The notes under the pieces were generated by a model that searched no databases, was not told the DNA's origin, and was given only the letters and a program-made list of their open reading frames with translations. The translations under genes and the position numbers were made by a program. This document shows, piece after piece, positions 6,254 through 15,041 of a stretch of DNA of 30,429 nucleotides; position 1 is the first letter of the stretch; each line of letters starts with the position of its first letter. The stretch comes from an uncultured Clostridium sp. (GTDB lineage Bacteria; Bacillota; Clostridia; Christensenellales; Borkfalkiaceae), in assembly GCA_900555925.1 (NCBI GenBank), contig USMU01000013.1, positions 1 through 30,429 of the forward strand, written 5' to 3'.

Positions 6254-8146
6254 ATGCAGAAAAAAGAAAAGGAGCCTCCCGCGGAAAAGCCACGAGGGGC
6301 AGAGAAGGAGACAGAACGCGCGGAACGGGAACGATTGAAAAAAATCAATAAGATTCCCGATTACGAGGCTTTGTTCCGGGAGGAGGGCGGAGGAAAGAAA
6401 CACGGCGACGGATTTCTGAAAAAGATTTTCCGGCGCGACAGAGGTCGTTTACTTTATTCTTCCCTCGTCTACATACTCAAAGCCTCGCCGCTATGGATAA
6501 TGCCGCTTGTTACCAGCGACGTTATCGACCTCATTACCGTTAAGCCGGAAGGATTCCTCACGAGAATTCTTATCGATGCGGTAATTTTTGCCGTCATGCT
6601 GATTCAGAACGTTCCCACCCACATGTGGTATTCATCTATTACTAACAAGATGCTGCGAAATACCACGGCGGGAGTAAAAGACAGTGTGGTGCGTAAATTG
6701 CAGCGTCTTTCCATTACTTACCATAAAGAAATGGAAAGCGGTAAAATTCAGTCGAAATTCTTAAGGGATATCGACAGCGTGGACATGTATTACCGGAACG
6801 TCGTTCAGGTCGTCATTCCGAATCTTATCGGCGCGGTGGTTTCAGTGGGAATATCCTTGGGAAAAAGTCCTGTCGTCACGTTGTTTTTCGTCGCGATTAT
6901 TCCCTTGAATGTTCTGAATGCCATGGTATTCCGCAAAAAGATGCGCGTCACCAATTCCGCTTTTCGTTTGGAAAACGAAAAAATGTCTGCAAAACTTACG
7001 ACGATGTTGCAGATGTTGACGCTTACTAAAGCGCACGGACTCGAAACCGTGGAAACTGTAGAAATGCAGCACCGTATCGATTCCGTAAAACGCGCGGGGC
7101 TGAAATTGGATAAAACCAATGCTTATTTTGGTTCGATTACTTGGGTTATCAGTAATCTGTTGAGCGGTGTATGTCTGTTTTTCTGCGTTTTTCTTGCAAT
7201 CAAAAACATCATTTCTCCGGGGGAAGTGGTTCTGTTCCAGTCTTTGTTCGGCTCCATAAACGGTTCCGTCTTGACGCTTATCAATGCTTATCCTGCTCTG
7301 ATGTCGGGAAAAGAAGCCGTTTCTTCTCTTTCCGAGCTTATGCGTGCGGAGGATATGGAAGGAACGGGCGGCAATAAAGTATTGCCCGCAATCGAAGGGC
7401 GTGTGGATTTCGATAACGTATCCTATCATTATCCCGACGGTGATAAAAAAGTCGTAAAAGATTTTGATTTGCACGTTTCGCCGGGGGAATGTATCGCCAT
7501 TGTAGGCTCTTCGGGCTCGGGAAAAAGTACGATCATCAATCTGCTCATCGGATTATTAGAACCGACGGAAGGGGATATTCTTATTGACGGGATTCCGTTA
7601 AACGAAATGTCCAGACCGACCTATCGACATTTTATTTCCGTCGTTCCGCAAAACAGTATTTTGTTTTCGGGGAGTATCCGTGAAAATATCACTTATGGTC
7701 TTTCTTCTTATACCGAGGAGGAATTGAATAAAGCCGTAGAAGATGCGGACATTCCCGAATTTCTTCCTTCGCTGCCCGACGGATTGGAGACACAGGTCGG
7801 CGAACACGGCGACAAACTCTCCGGCGGACAGAAACAGCGAATCTGTATAGCCCGCGCTTTGATCCGAAATCCGCGTATCCTCATTATGGACGAAGCGACT
7901 TCCGCGCTCGATAATGTCGCCGAATATCACGTTCAAAAGGCTGTAAATCGATTGGTAAAGGCCCGTACGACGTTTATCGTCGCTCACAGACTTTCGACGA
8001 TTCGAAATGCTGACAGAATTGTTGTAATGGAGGACGGATGCGCCGTCGAAATCGGAAACTACGATGAACTCATGAAAAAAGGCGGAAAATTCTGCGAATT
8101 GGAACGTCTCAGCCGCATCCGTGAAGAAATTACTTCCGAAAACTAA
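6254..8146 (+). CDS. ABC exporter half-transporter (permease-ATPase fusion)
   Basis: A 630-residue ABC exporter subunit with its transmembrane and ATPase domains in one chain; it should work as a dimer in the cytoplasmic membrane. Residues 1-65 are an unusually charged Lys/Glu/Arg-rich extension. The exporter membrane domain (about 70-340) follows, and the nucleotide-binding domain has Walker A GSSGSGKST near 418, the signature LSGGQKQR, Walker B ILIMDEATSALD near 541 and the H-loop VAHRLST. A single ATP-binding site per chain and canonical residues suggest an active homodimer. The start is ATG after AAAGAGG. The family exports lipids, peptides or drugs; the substrate cannot be read from sequence. 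A terminator follows 22 nt after the stop. Confidence 0.92.
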   Translation: MQKKEKEPPAEKPRGAEKETERAERERLKKINKIPDYEALFREEGGGKKHGDGFLKKIFRRDRGRLLYSSLVYILKASPLWIMPLVTSDVIDLITVKPEGFLTRILIDAVIFAVMLIQNVPTHMWYSSITNKMLRNTTAGVKDSVVRKLQRLSITYHKEMESGKIQSKFLRDIDSVDMYYRNVVQVVIPNLIGAVVSVGISLGKSPVVTLFFVAIIPLNVLNAMVFRKKMRVTNSAFRLENEKMSAKLTTMLQMLTLTKAHGLETVETVEMQHRIDSVKRAGLKLDKTNAYFGSITWVISNLLSGVCLFFCVFLAIKNIISPGEVVLFQSLFGSINGSVLTLINAYPALMSGKEAVSSLSELMRAEDMEGTGGNKVLPAIEGRVDFDNVSYHYPDGDKKVVKDFDLHVSPGECIAIVGSSGSGKSTIINLLIGLLEPTEGDILIDGIPLNEMSRPTYRHFISVVPQNSILFSGSIRENITYGLSSYTEEELNKAVEDADIPEFLPSLPDGLETQVGEHGDKLSGGQKQRICIARALIRNPRILIMDEATSALDNVAEYHVQKAVNRLVKARTTFIVAHRLSTIRNADRIVVMEDGCAVEIGNYDELMKKGGKFCELERLSRIREEITSEN

Positions 8147-8167
8147 TTATTCCCGCAAAATCGCTCT

Positions 8168-8205
8168 AAAACGTCTCAAAAGCTCGCTTTCCGAGGCGTT
8201 TTTTT
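8168..8205 (+). terminator. Rho-independent terminator after the ABC exporter
   Basis: An AAACGTCTC / GAGGCGTTT stem with one G-U pair is followed by a run of T (8199-8205), 22 nt after the exporter stop codon. Confidence 0.8.
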
Positions 8206-8249
8206 CATGAAGACAAAGAGATTGCGCGAACGCGGCGAAAATCCATCTA

Positions 8250-8382
8250 TTATGTCACGCATAATAATTATGTCTGACATAACAGCCCGAAAAATGGGGG
8301 ATTTGACCTTAAAATTATGTCTGAAATAGCAATTACGTGTGATATAGTACGATGATAGACGTAATAATTATGTCTGACATAA
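8250..8382. promoter_or_regulatory. Array of six 15-bp operator-like sites in three 18-bp-spaced pairs
   Basis: The 7-1-7 palindrome TTATGTCTGACATAA occurs perfectly at 8268-8282 and 8368-8382, exactly 100 bp apart. Four weaker copies lie at 8250-8264 (12 of 15 positions match), 8315-8329 (13 of 15), 8333-8347 (11 of 15) and 8350-8364 (9 of 15). The six form pairs (8250/8268, 8315/8333, 8350/8368) in which the second copy always begins 18 bp after the first. The last copy ends 23 bp before the -35 box of the AEC transporter gene. The 324-nt gap 8147-8470 holds this array, a terminator and a promoter, but no gene that I can support. Confidence 0.8.
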
Positions 8383-8405
8383 TATAAAATAGGTTATATA
8401 ATTTG

Positions 8406-8435
8406 TTGACAAAGAAAGGGAGGATATATTAAAAT
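8406..8435 (+). promoter_or_regulatory. Likely promoter of the AEC transporter gene
   Basis: TTGACA (8406-8411) is followed after 18 nt by TAAAAT (8430-8435). The leader to the ATG at 8471 is about 30 nt and contains GAGAGGG as a ribosome binding site. The imperfect -10 box suits a regulated promoter. Confidence 0.6.
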
Positions 8436-8470
8436 AGAAACGTTATGTAAAAAGAGAGGGCAAACGGAAA

Positions 8471-9388
8471 ATGGATTTTCTGTTAACATTAACTTCGGTC
8501 GGTATATTGTTGTTATATGCGGTACCCGGATTTATTTTATCCAAGGCGAAAGCGGTCAAAACAGATTCGTTGCCTGCTTTTTCAAAAGTATTAATGTACG
8601 TATGCCAACCCTGTCTTACGCTGTATACGTTTAACGACGCGCATTATACTTCGCATCTGTTCGGACAGCTTTTATGGTTCTTTTTAGCGATTACGGTAGT
8701 CCAGCTCATATCCATCGGGATTTTTTATTTGATTTTCCGAAAAAAGCAGGAAGATGTCCGATATAGGATTTACACGATAGCGAGTACCTTCGGAAATTGT
8801 GCCTTTTTCGGAGTTCCTATTTTGCAGGCGGTGTTGCCGGATACCGATGCCGTTGTGTTTACGAATATGTATTTCGCTTCCATGAGCCTTTTGGGCTGGA
8901 CGGTCGCTTCTGCCGTGATTGCGCATGACAGGAAATATATGTCGATAAAAAAGATTGCGTTCAATCCCGCCGTCTTGATTATGGCGGTAGCTCTGCCCTT
9001 ATTTATTTTGGATATCAAAATGCCTTCCGAGTTATATAATGCGGTATCTATTGTCGGGAAGATGACTACGCCTTTGTGTATGATTATCCTCGGCGTAAGG
9101 CTCGGCAGCATGCGGTTTAAGGCGATTTTTTCGGGGAAAATGCAGTATCTTATCGTTTTGGTCAAACAGATGATTTTTCCGCTTATCGCCCTCGGAGCGT
9201 CCTATATCTTTCCGTTCGAAGAATATGTCCGTCAGACGATTTTTATTTTGGCCTGCTGTCCCGTCGCCAGCGTCGTTTTGAATTTTGCCGAGCTGTTGGG
9301 CGAGGGACAGGAGGAAGGCGCAAATATGGTGCTTTTAGGAACAATGATGTGCATTATTACCATGCCCGTAATGCTCCTGATTTTATAA
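8471..9388 (+). CDS. AEC-family transporter (malate/auxin-efflux-carrier-like permease)
   Basis: A 305-residue membrane protein with about ten hydrophobic segments and no soluble domain. The N-terminal FLLTLTSVGILLLYAVPGF, the ASTFGNCAFFGVPI motif near residue 106 and the mirrored PLCMIILGVRLGS motif in the second half are typical of the auxin efflux carrier (AEC) superfamily, whose bacterial members include organic-acid permeases such as malate or malonate carriers. A malic enzyme gene lies about 4 kb upstream, which makes a dicarboxylate a reasonable but unproven substrate. The start is ATG with GAGAGGG 10 nt upstream. The gene is monocistronic: the operator array and promoter precede it and a bidirectional terminator follows. 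Confidence 0.88.
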   Translation: MDFLLTLTSVGILLLYAVPGFILSKAKAVKTDSLPAFSKVLMYVCQPCLTLYTFNDAHYTSHLFGQLLWFFLAITVVQLISIGIFYLIFRKKQEDVRYRIYTIASTFGNCAFFGVPILQAVLPDTDAVVFTNMYFASMSLLGWTVASAVIAHDRKYMSIKKIAFNPAVLIMAVALPLFILDIKMPSELYNAVSIVGKMTTPLCMIILGVRLGSMRFKAIFSGKMQYLIVLVKQMIFPLIALGASYIFPFEEYVRQTIFILACCPVASVVLNFAELLGEGQEEGANMVLLGTMMCIITMPVMLLIL

Positions 9389-9543
9389 AGCGTATGACTA
9401 TCGAGAGCAGTTGGTTTATCGGAAATAAAAGGGGTATATAAAAAATCGATATGCTGAAAGTAAAGGAACTTGCGCATATAAAAATAAAAGAGGATAATTG
9501 AAAGCGTTTGCAGGACAAAGTTAAAAAGTTATTTACATATCAA

Positions 9544-9580
9544 AAAACAGGCTTTCCTCCAAAAGGGGAAAGCCTGTTTT
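9544..9580. terminator. Bidirectional terminator between the AEC gene and potD
   Basis: A perfect 14-bp stem, AAAACAGGCTTTCC (9544-9557) with GGAAAGCCTGTTTT (9567-9580), encloses 9 nt. The A run on the left and the T run on the right let it work on both strands, serving the two convergent transcripts. Apart from it I see nothing convincing in 9389-9600. Confidence 0.88.
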
Positions 9581-9600
9581 GATTGGATTTCGGGAAAGGT

Positions 9601-10938
9601 TCAGCTCGCCAAAACCTCCTGCCACATTTTATTTGCACGGCTGTTTGCGTCAGCTTCGAAATATTTCATGGCGACACAACGTTTCATGGTCTCTGCATCG
9701 GGATATTGAGCGAATAACTGACGGCTCAGCTGTTCCTTAGGAGCAGAAATCACCGCTTCACCGTCCACGGTATCTCCGAAGAAATAGCTCAGATCATAGA
9801 TGACGGCTGTCGTATCGCCTTCTTCCGCTTCATAGGTGTCTTTGAGATAATCGAATACCTCTTTTCCGCCGATACAGCTGGTATAGCCGATACAATACAT
9901 GTTTCTGACGGCGTTTTTCGGCATGGAAAGAAAGTTGATAAATGCGGTGGCAACTTCTACGTTGGCGCCTTTCGGCATTACCCAACCGTCAAACCAAAGG
10001 TTGGAAACGGTGTCGGGAATACAGTAACCGAGAAGCACGCCGCTTTCGTCTTCGGCTTCATTAATCGCATAGACCGCGTCGCCGCTCCATTGATAATTGA
10101 TGGTGATTCTGCCGGAAATCATGTCGTCTTTTCCGCTGTCCGTCTCAAAGCCCAGAATATTTTTTTTCATTTGAATCAAAAGTTCCTGAACGGCAGTCAT
10201 CGTTGTTTCGGAGGTATCGTTCATGCGTTCGGACAACTGTTTTTGATATTCGGTCAAGTCAATTTCGCCGTTATCGAGTTTCGTTTTCAAGGCTTTGATG
10301 TCGTTTTCGTAATACATTCCGAGCCCTGCAAAATAACTGTCTCTTACATTGTCTTTTGCCGTAATTTTTTTATTATATTTCTGATTAGTAAAAACGTTCC
10401 AGGTTTTGACATCGTTTTCGTCCACCAGCTCGGGATTGAACACGAAGCCCGTCGTTCCCCACATGTAACCCGCGGCATATTTTGACCATGCCTTACCGTT
10501 GATTTCGTTGGAGTCGAAGGTATCCTTGATAAAAGGGGAGACGTTTTTCGCATAATAATTGGTCTCGACGGAGGTATCGTAAAAGCTGTCGGGCAGTTCT
10601 TCCAATTTATCTTCCGCAGCGAGCTTCATAATCATATATTCCGAAGGGCAGATAAGGTCGAATTTGTCGCCCGTTTCCATTTGATTGTATAAAGTCTCGT
10701 TGTCCTGTACACGAATGTATTCCACGCGGATTTCCTTGCCCGTGGTCTCTTTGTACCATTCTTCAAAATCTTCATACAGTGCTTGATTGTTTTCATCGAT
10801 ACTGCCGTCGCCGCCCTCGTCGATATAATCTGCCCAATTGGCGACTTTGAGGACGGGGCGGTTATCGCAAGCGGTCAATGCAACGAAGGACGAGGAGAGA
10901 AGGGTTGCCGCAAGCACGGCGGAAATCATTTTTTTCAT
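9601..10938 (-). CDS. potD: Spermidine/putrescine ABC transporter substrate-binding lipoprotein
   Basis: A 445-residue extracytoplasmic solute-binding protein of the PotD/PotF type. It has a lipoprotein signal peptide ending in the lipobox LTAC with the lipidated cysteine at C24. The mature part begins with PVLKVANWADYIDEG, the typical first strand of polyamine-binding proteins, and includes DLICPSEYMIMKL and NYQWSGDAVYAI, close to PotD motifs around the binding cleft. It would be anchored on the outer face of the membrane and deliver polyamine to PotBC. At 445 residues it is longer than typical PotD (about 350). It is the last gene of the operon, overlaps potC as ATGA, and has an AAGGAG ribosome binding site. 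A terminator lies just beyond its stop. Confidence 0.92.
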   Translation of the reverse strand: MKKMISAVLAATLLSSSFVALTACDNRPVLKVANWADYIDEGGDGSIDENNQALYEDFEEWYKETTGKEIRVEYIRVQDNETLYNQMETGDKFDLICPSEYMIMKLAAEDKLEELPDSFYDTSVETNYYAKNVSPFIKDTFDSNEINGKAWSKYAAGYMWGTTGFVFNPELVDENDVKTWNVFTNQKYNKKITAKDNVRDSYFAGLGMYYENDIKALKTKLDNGEIDLTEYQKQLSERMNDTSETTMTAVQELLIQMKKNILGFETDSGKDDMISGRITINYQWSGDAVYAINEAEDESGVLLGYCIPDTVSNLWFDGWVMPKGANVEVATAFINFLSMPKNAVRNMYCIGYTSCIGGKEVFDYLKDTYEAEEGDTTAVIYDLSYFFGDTVDGEAVISAPKEQLSRQLFAQYPDAETMKRCVAMKYFEADANSRANKMWQEVLAS

Positions 10939-11744
10939 TGTTTTTTACTCCTTGATTTTTTATAAGTTACGATATTGGCAGATATTACTGCGATGAGAAT
11001 AATGGCGAATACGATAGCTGTAAAAGCCCAGTAAGAAGATTTAATTTTGTTTACGTTTTGGCCTTTGGTCAATCCGTAAATATGCGTGCTGATGGTTTCA
11101 AAAGTGTTGGGTTTTGTGTAAGCGGCGATGACGTAATCGTCCAAAGAAAGCGTGACCGCGAGAAGGAAACCTGAAATGATTCCCGGAAGAATTTGCGGAA
11201 TGACGACGGAAAAGAGTGCTTTCGTCGGCGTAGCTCCGAGGTCGAGAGCCGCTTCGTATAAATTGTTATCCATTTGTTTCAGCTTGGGCATTACGGACAA
11301 AACGACAAAGGGAGTACACAGAACCATTTGTCCCAAAACGAGGGGAATAAAGGTGCTTTTATCGATGTGCAAAGCGACGACGAGGAGGAGAAAGGACATA
11401 GCCGTGACGACTTCCGCGTTGATAATAGGAATCTGATTGACGGCAGACAATGTCGAGCGTATTCGTTTTTTGGAATAAAAGATTCCGATGGCGCCGATGG
11501 TTCCGAACAACGTGGACAGCGTCGCCACGATTCCCGCGAGCAAAAGCGTTTGCAGGACAATGGGGAGAGGCTCATGGTCAAAGCTGAAAAAGTATTTGTA
11601 ATGTTCGAGACTGAACCCTTTCCAGCTGGTAATTCTTTCCGTTTCGTTAAAACTGTAAACGGTCAGCAGAAGAATAGGAGCGTAAATAAAGAGGACGATA
11701 AGCCCTACAAACAGCCATTTTAAGCAGCTTTTAAGTTTTACCAT
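10935..11744 (-). CDS. potC: Spermidine/putrescine ABC transporter permease PotC
   Basis: A 269-residue inner-membrane permease with about six hydrophobic segments. The cytoplasmic EAA loop reads YEAALDLGATPTKALFSVVIPQILPGI, which couples to the ATPase. The C-terminal stretch LSLDDYVIAAYT closely matches PotC proteins. The gene overlaps potB by 7 nt and potD by 4 nt; its AAGGGGGAC ribosome binding site lies inside the end of potB. It pairs with PotB to form the translocation channel for polyamines. Confidence 0.92.
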   Translation of the reverse strand: MVKLKSCLKWLFVGLIVLFIYAPILLLTVYSFNETERITSWKGFSLEHYKYFFSFDHEPLPIVLQTLLLAGIVATLSTLFGTIGAIGIFYSKKRIRSTLSAVNQIPIINAEVVTAMSFLLLVVALHIDKSTFIPLVLGQMVLCTPFVVLSVMPKLKQMDNNLYEAALDLGATPTKALFSVVIPQILPGIISGFLLAVTLSLDDYVIAAYTKPNTFETISTHIYGLTKGQNVNKIKSSYWAFTAIVFAIILIAVISANIVTYKKSRSKKQ

Positions 11745-12580
11745 AACGAAGTCCCCCTTGTGCCGGATTCCGATTCGGTATTAAATCCGCCCGTGAGCCA
11801 GGTAATGACAAACATGAGAAGCAATAAAATCAAAGCCGTTACAGAGCCGTTGTTCCACAAACTGTTTTTGAAGGCGTTTTCGATAAACGTGCCGATAATG
11901 GTGACGTTGCTGTAAGTCAGCCAGTTGGAAACGACGTAATTGGTCATGGAAGGAAGAAAAACCATGGAAATCCCGCTGATAATTCCCGCTTTGGAAAGGG
12001 GAAGGGTGACTTTCAGGAAGGCTCTTGCTCCCGTGGCGCCCAAATCCTTCGCGGCTTCTAAATAGCTTTTGTCGATTTTAATTATCGTGGTATAAATGGG
12101 AAGAATCATAAAGGGCAGGAAATCATAGACCATGCCGAGAATGGTATTGAAAATATTCCAGCCGTCCGACTTCATATACAGCCCTATCCAATCGAGAAGC
12201 TCTTTCAGGGCGTTGATGCGGAGCACGAAATTCACCCACATCGGCACGATGAAAATCAATAACAGAAGGAATTTATTTTTCAATCGGCTCGACGCAATGA
12301 TATAGGCGACGGGATAGGCGATGCAAAGGCAAATCAGCGTGCTGGACACCGAGATAAACAGGCTCAGCATAATGGTTTTGAACGTAGCGGATTGAAAGAA
12401 GCTCTTTCCGCCGCTTCCGCTGAAAAAGTTTTTTAGATTTTCGAGGGTAAAACTCCCGTCGGCGTCCGTAAAGGCGTAATAGATGATGATAAGGAGGGGA
12501 ATAACGACAAACAGGAGAAGAAACAATCCGTAGGGGATCGCGAGGAGCTTACGGGAAAAATGCGGCTTTACGGTTGTCAT
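11738..12580 (-). CDS. potB: Spermidine/putrescine ABC transporter permease PotB
   Basis: A 280-residue permease with six predicted membrane spans. It has the PotB-like start [20 protein letters not shown], the segment [15 protein letters not shown] typical of PotB, and an EAA loop [27 protein letters not shown]. It forms the membrane channel together with PotC. The start overlaps the potA stop as ATGA and has a GAGGAGGG ribosome binding site within potA, so translation should be coupled. Confidence 0.92.
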   Translation of the reverse strand: MTTVKPHFSRKLLAIPYGLFLLLFVVIPLLIIIYYAFTDADGSFTLENLKNFFSGSGGKSFFQSATFKTIMLSLFISVSSTLICLCIAYPVAYIIASSRLKNKFLLLLIFIVPMWVNFVLRINALKELLDWIGLYMKSDGWNIFNTILGMVYDFLPFMILPIYTTIIKIDKSYLEAAKDLGATGARAFLKVTLPLSKAGIISGISMVFLPSMTNYVVSNWLTYSNVTIIGTFIENAFKNSLWNNGSVTALILLLLMFVITWLTGGFNTESESGTRGTSLW

Positions 12581-14091
12581 TTCTTTCCCTCCTCGGGGTT
12601 CTTCAAGGTCAGGCGGATTTTATCCTTAGGGATTATGAGGCTGACAAAATCGTTTTCGTTCCAAAGATCCTCACAGGCGAGTACGTAATCTTCCTCGTTT
12701 TCCGTACGGACGATATAGCGGTAATATTCGCTCTTGTAGATGAGCGAAATGATATGCCCGCGAGCGCCGCCCGCTTCGGGATCGTCGCTCATTGTGATGT
12801 CGTTCAAGCCCACTTCCACGTTGACTTCCGTATCCGTCAAATCGAGCTTTTCTCCCTTTGCGGTGACGAGATAGCCTTCCTCATCGATATGACTGCCGGG
12901 ATAGAGCTGGGTAAGGTCGCATTCGAATTCTCCGTCTCCGAATTCCACGGTGTTTTTCTTTGTGATGATTCCCGCAAACTTATTGACGCGGAATAACTTT
13001 TTCATGACGTGAATTCCGTCCGGCGCAATCGTAATTCCGATCAAATCTCCGATTTTCGGCGCAGCTGTGCTCTGAATTTCTATTTCGTTCCGTCCGCACT
13101 GTACGAGAATCTGATAGTGGATTCCCTTGAATATGACGGACGTTACTTTTCCCGTCAGCGTTCCCTCTCCCGCGGAAACGATTTTCACGTCCTCAGGGCG
13201 AACGACGACGTCTACGGGTTCATCTTTTTCAAAGCCTTTATCCTCGCACGCAAAGGTCTTTCCGCAGAAACGAACGAGATAATCTCTGTCCATGACGCCC
13301 GAAAAAATGTTGCTTTCCCCGATAAAGTCCGCCACGAAGGTATTCTTCGGCTCATTGTAAATCATTTCGGGAGTTCCGATTTGCTGGATATATCCGTCCG
13401 CCATCACGACGATGGTATCCGACATCGTCAGGGCTTCTTCCTGGTCGTGAGTGACGTAAATAAAGGTGATTCCCAGCTTTTTGTGCATGGCTTTGAGCTC
13501 TAATTGCATTTCTTTCCGCATTTTGAGGTCGAGTGCTCCGAGCGGTTCGTCGAGAAGGAGGATTTCCGGCTCGTTGACGATGGCGCGGGCGATGGCGATG
13601 CGCTGCTGCTGACCGCCGGAAAGAGTGGAAATGGCACGCTTTTCAAAACCTTCGAGGTCTACGACCTCCAAAGCGTTTTTGACTTTTTCGGAAATTTCCG
13701 ATTTGGAAAGTTTTGACTGTTTGATTTTCGTTTTGCCTTTTTTATCTACGAACATCGTTTCCGTCCGTTTGAGTTTGAGGCCGAAGGCAACGTTTTCAAA
13801 GACGTTGAGGTGGGGAAAAAGGGCGTATTTTTGGAATACGGTATTGACGGGACGTTTATTGGGCGGGAGCGCGCTGATGTCTTCGCCGTTTAAGAGAATT
13901 TTTCCGCTGGTGGGCATCTCAAACCCCGCAATCATTCTCAGGGTAGTGGTTTTGCCGCAGCCGGACGGACCGAGGAAGGTGACGAACTCACCTTTGCGTA
14001 CATAGAGATTCATATTGTCGATGACGCTCACGCCGTCGAATTGCTTGCAGACGTCAACGAGTTCGATGATATTGGCCGTATTTTTTTCCAT
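12577..14091 (-). CDS. potA: Spermidine/putrescine ABC transporter ATP-binding protein PotA (extended)
   Basis: A 504-residue ATPase that powers the polyamine importer. Motifs: Walker [10 protein letters not shown] at 41-49, Q-loop in [10 protein letters not shown], signature LSGGQQQR at 157-164, Walker B ILLLDEP at 177-183, and switch histidine in [14 protein letters not shown]-type beta domain with [10 protein letters not shown] follows the ATPase core. Typical PotA is about 350-380 residues; this one has a Lys-rich insertion of roughly 20 residues at 110-130 and about 130 further residues after the first TOBE-like unit, whose segments look like a second TOBE-type repeat. The start ATG at 14091-14089 follows GGGAG by 8 nt; a longer in-frame reading would overlap the regulator gene and has no better site. 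Confidence 0.92.
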   Translation of the reverse strand: MEKNTANIIELVDVCKQFDGVSVIDNMNLYVRKGEFVTFLGPSGCGKTTTLRMIAGFEMPTSGKILLNGEDISALPPNKRPVNTVFQKYALFPHLNVFENVAFGLKLKRTETMFVDKKGKTKIKQSKLSKSEISEKVKNALEVVDLEGFEKRAISTLSGGQQQRIAIARAIVNEPEILLLDEPLGALDLKMRKEMQLELKAMHKKLGITFIYVTHDQEEALTMSDTIVVMADGYIQQIGTPEMIYNEPKNTFVADFIGESNIFSGVMDRDYLVRFCGKTFACEDKGFEKDEPVDVVVRPEDVKIVSAGEGTLTGKVTSVIFKGIHYQILVQCGRNEIEIQSTAAPKIGDLIGITIAPDGIHVMKKLFRVNKFAGIITKKNTVEFGDGEFECDLTQLYPGSHIDEEGYLVTAKGEKLDLTDTEVNVEVGLNDITMSDDPEAGGARGHIISLIYKSEYYRYIVRTENEEDYVLACEDLWNENDFVSLIIPKDKIRLTLKNPEEGKK

Positions 14092-14135
14092 AAGTAATTC
14101 TCCCGAAGAAATCGCGGTATTTTTTCTTTGTGTAA

Positions 14136-14669
14136 TCAAAAGTTCGGAGGCGTGGATATCCACAGGAATTTTGCTTTGCCTCTGCCTTTATTGACGATGC
14201 TGTGCGGCTTGCCCGCGGAATAATAAAAAGCCTCGCCCTTTTTGCATATATAATATTGATTGCCGAGCACGATGGCGATACGCCCTTCCAGCACATAGCC
14301 GAATTCTTCGCCCTCGTGGGGGATATCTCCCGATGTGGAAACGCCTTCGGAAAGCTCCACGAGGACCGGCTCCATCATGTTTTTCTGCGCGTTGGGAATC
14401 AGCCATTTCCAGAGCACTCCGTCCGAATCTTTTTCGGAAAACTCTTCCTTGCTGAATACCACTTTTTCTTCCGCTTCTTCGCGGAAAAATTCCGAAAGAT
14501 TGCTTCCGAGCGCGGATAAAATATCGGCGAGGGTGGCGATAGAGGGGCTGTTCAAATCATTTTCGAGCTGGGAGATATATCCCTTCGTCAGCTCGCAGCG
14601 ATCGGCGAGCTCTTCCTGCGTCAATCCCTTTTGGTTGCGTAGTTGTCTGATTTTTCCGCCTAATTCCAA
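14136..14669 (-). CDS. XRE-cupin transcriptional regulator of the pot operon
   Basis: A 177-residue regulator with an N-terminal lambda-repressor-type helix-turn-helix (about 5-60; [20 protein letters not shown]) and a C-terminal cupin_2 sensor domain (about 105-172; [27 protein letters not shown]). This architecture is that of PuuR-like polyamine regulators. It is the first gene of the pot operon, 44 nt before potA, so it probably controls polyamine uptake and itself. The start is a TTG at 14669-14667 placed 6 nt after AAGGAGA; no ATG fits. The cupin histidines suggest a ligand or metal pocket, with polyamine as the likely effector (inference). Confidence 0.88.
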   Translation of the reverse strand: MELGGKIRQLRNQKGLTQEELADRCELTKGYISQLENDLNSPSIATLADILSALGSNLSEFFREEAEEKVVFSKEEFSEKDSDGVLWKWLIPNAQKNMMEPVLVELSEGVSTSGDIPHEGEEFGYVLEGRIAIVLGNQYYICKKGEAFYYSAGKPHSIVNKGRGKAKFLWISTPPNF

Positions 14670-14701
14670 CGTTGCTCTCCTTTTGTTTTTTTCGGCACGG
14701 G

Positions 14702-14792
14702 AGTTTGGTAATAGTAAACTTTTTTCTTTGTAGAAACAATCCTGTAAAATCGGTTTGTTTATAATAAACGAAAAGTTTAGCTAAAATAAACT
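14702..14792 (-). promoter_or_regulatory. Operator-like repeats in the pot operon leader
   Basis: The roughly 130-nt leader has AGTTTG-N7-TAAACT at 14702-14720, the palindrome GTTTATAATAAAC at 14757-14769, and AGTTTA-N7-TAAACT at 14774-14792. The first and third share the same 6-7-6 layout, the second has the same half-site in a tighter 6-1-6 form. They lie downstream of the start point, where a bound XRE-cupin protein could block transcription. Binding is inferred from symmetry and position. Confidence 0.55.
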
Positions 14793-14807
14793 CAAGCACT
14801 GCGGACT

Positions 14808-14836
14808 ATTATATTTGAAAGTGAAAAATTTGTCAA
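14808..14836 (-). promoter_or_regulatory. Consensus promoter of the pot operon
   Basis: On the minus strand TTGACA (14836-14831) and TATAAT (14813-14808) are exact consensus with a 17-nt spacer. The start point should be near 14801. Confidence 0.9.
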
Positions 14837-14900
14837 ACGTTTGAAGGCTGTTTTTACAATATTTTCATAAAAATTTTTTTGAGGGAGAAAAAAGATAATT

Positions 14901-14942
14901 CCTCCCCCGAAAAAATCGGAATATCGATTTTTTCGGGGGAGG
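14901..14942. repeat. Perfect 18-bp inverted repeat
   Basis: CCTCCCCCGAAAAAATCG (14901-14918) pairs perfectly with its reverse complement at 14925-14942 around a 6-nt loop. It lies in the 372-nt gap 14670-15041, between the pot promoter and the rpsT terminator. It has no adjoining T run on the plus strand and only an offset one on the minus strand. The rest of the gap holds the pot leader, promoter and rpsT terminator; I see no gene. Confidence 0.8.
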
Positions 14943-14960
14943 GAGGGGAAAATAAACACG

Positions 14961-14989
14961 AAAAAAGAGGTCTACCTAACGGCAGACCT
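14961..14989 (-). terminator. Rho-independent terminator after rpsT
   Basis: On the minus strand a 9-bp stem (14989-14981 with 14976-14968, one G-U pair, loop of four) is followed by six T residues at 14966-14961, about 50 nt after the rpsT stop codon. Confidence 0.85.
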
Positions 14990-15041
14990 TCATATTCATA
15001 AATAAGTACCCAAAGGCGCGAACCGAATTGCAGTCCGTAGC

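Noticed and set aside
9451..9501. Sixteen-codon ORF after the AEC transporter (MLKVKELAHIKIKEDN).
   Set aside because: No convincing ribosome binding site, AT-rich composition and no context; too short to support.
14935..14948. Possible G-quadruplex from the run GGGGGAGGGAGGGG.
   Set aside because: Only three G runs are present and the first is part of the 18-bp hairpin stem, so a three-tier quadruplex is not supported.
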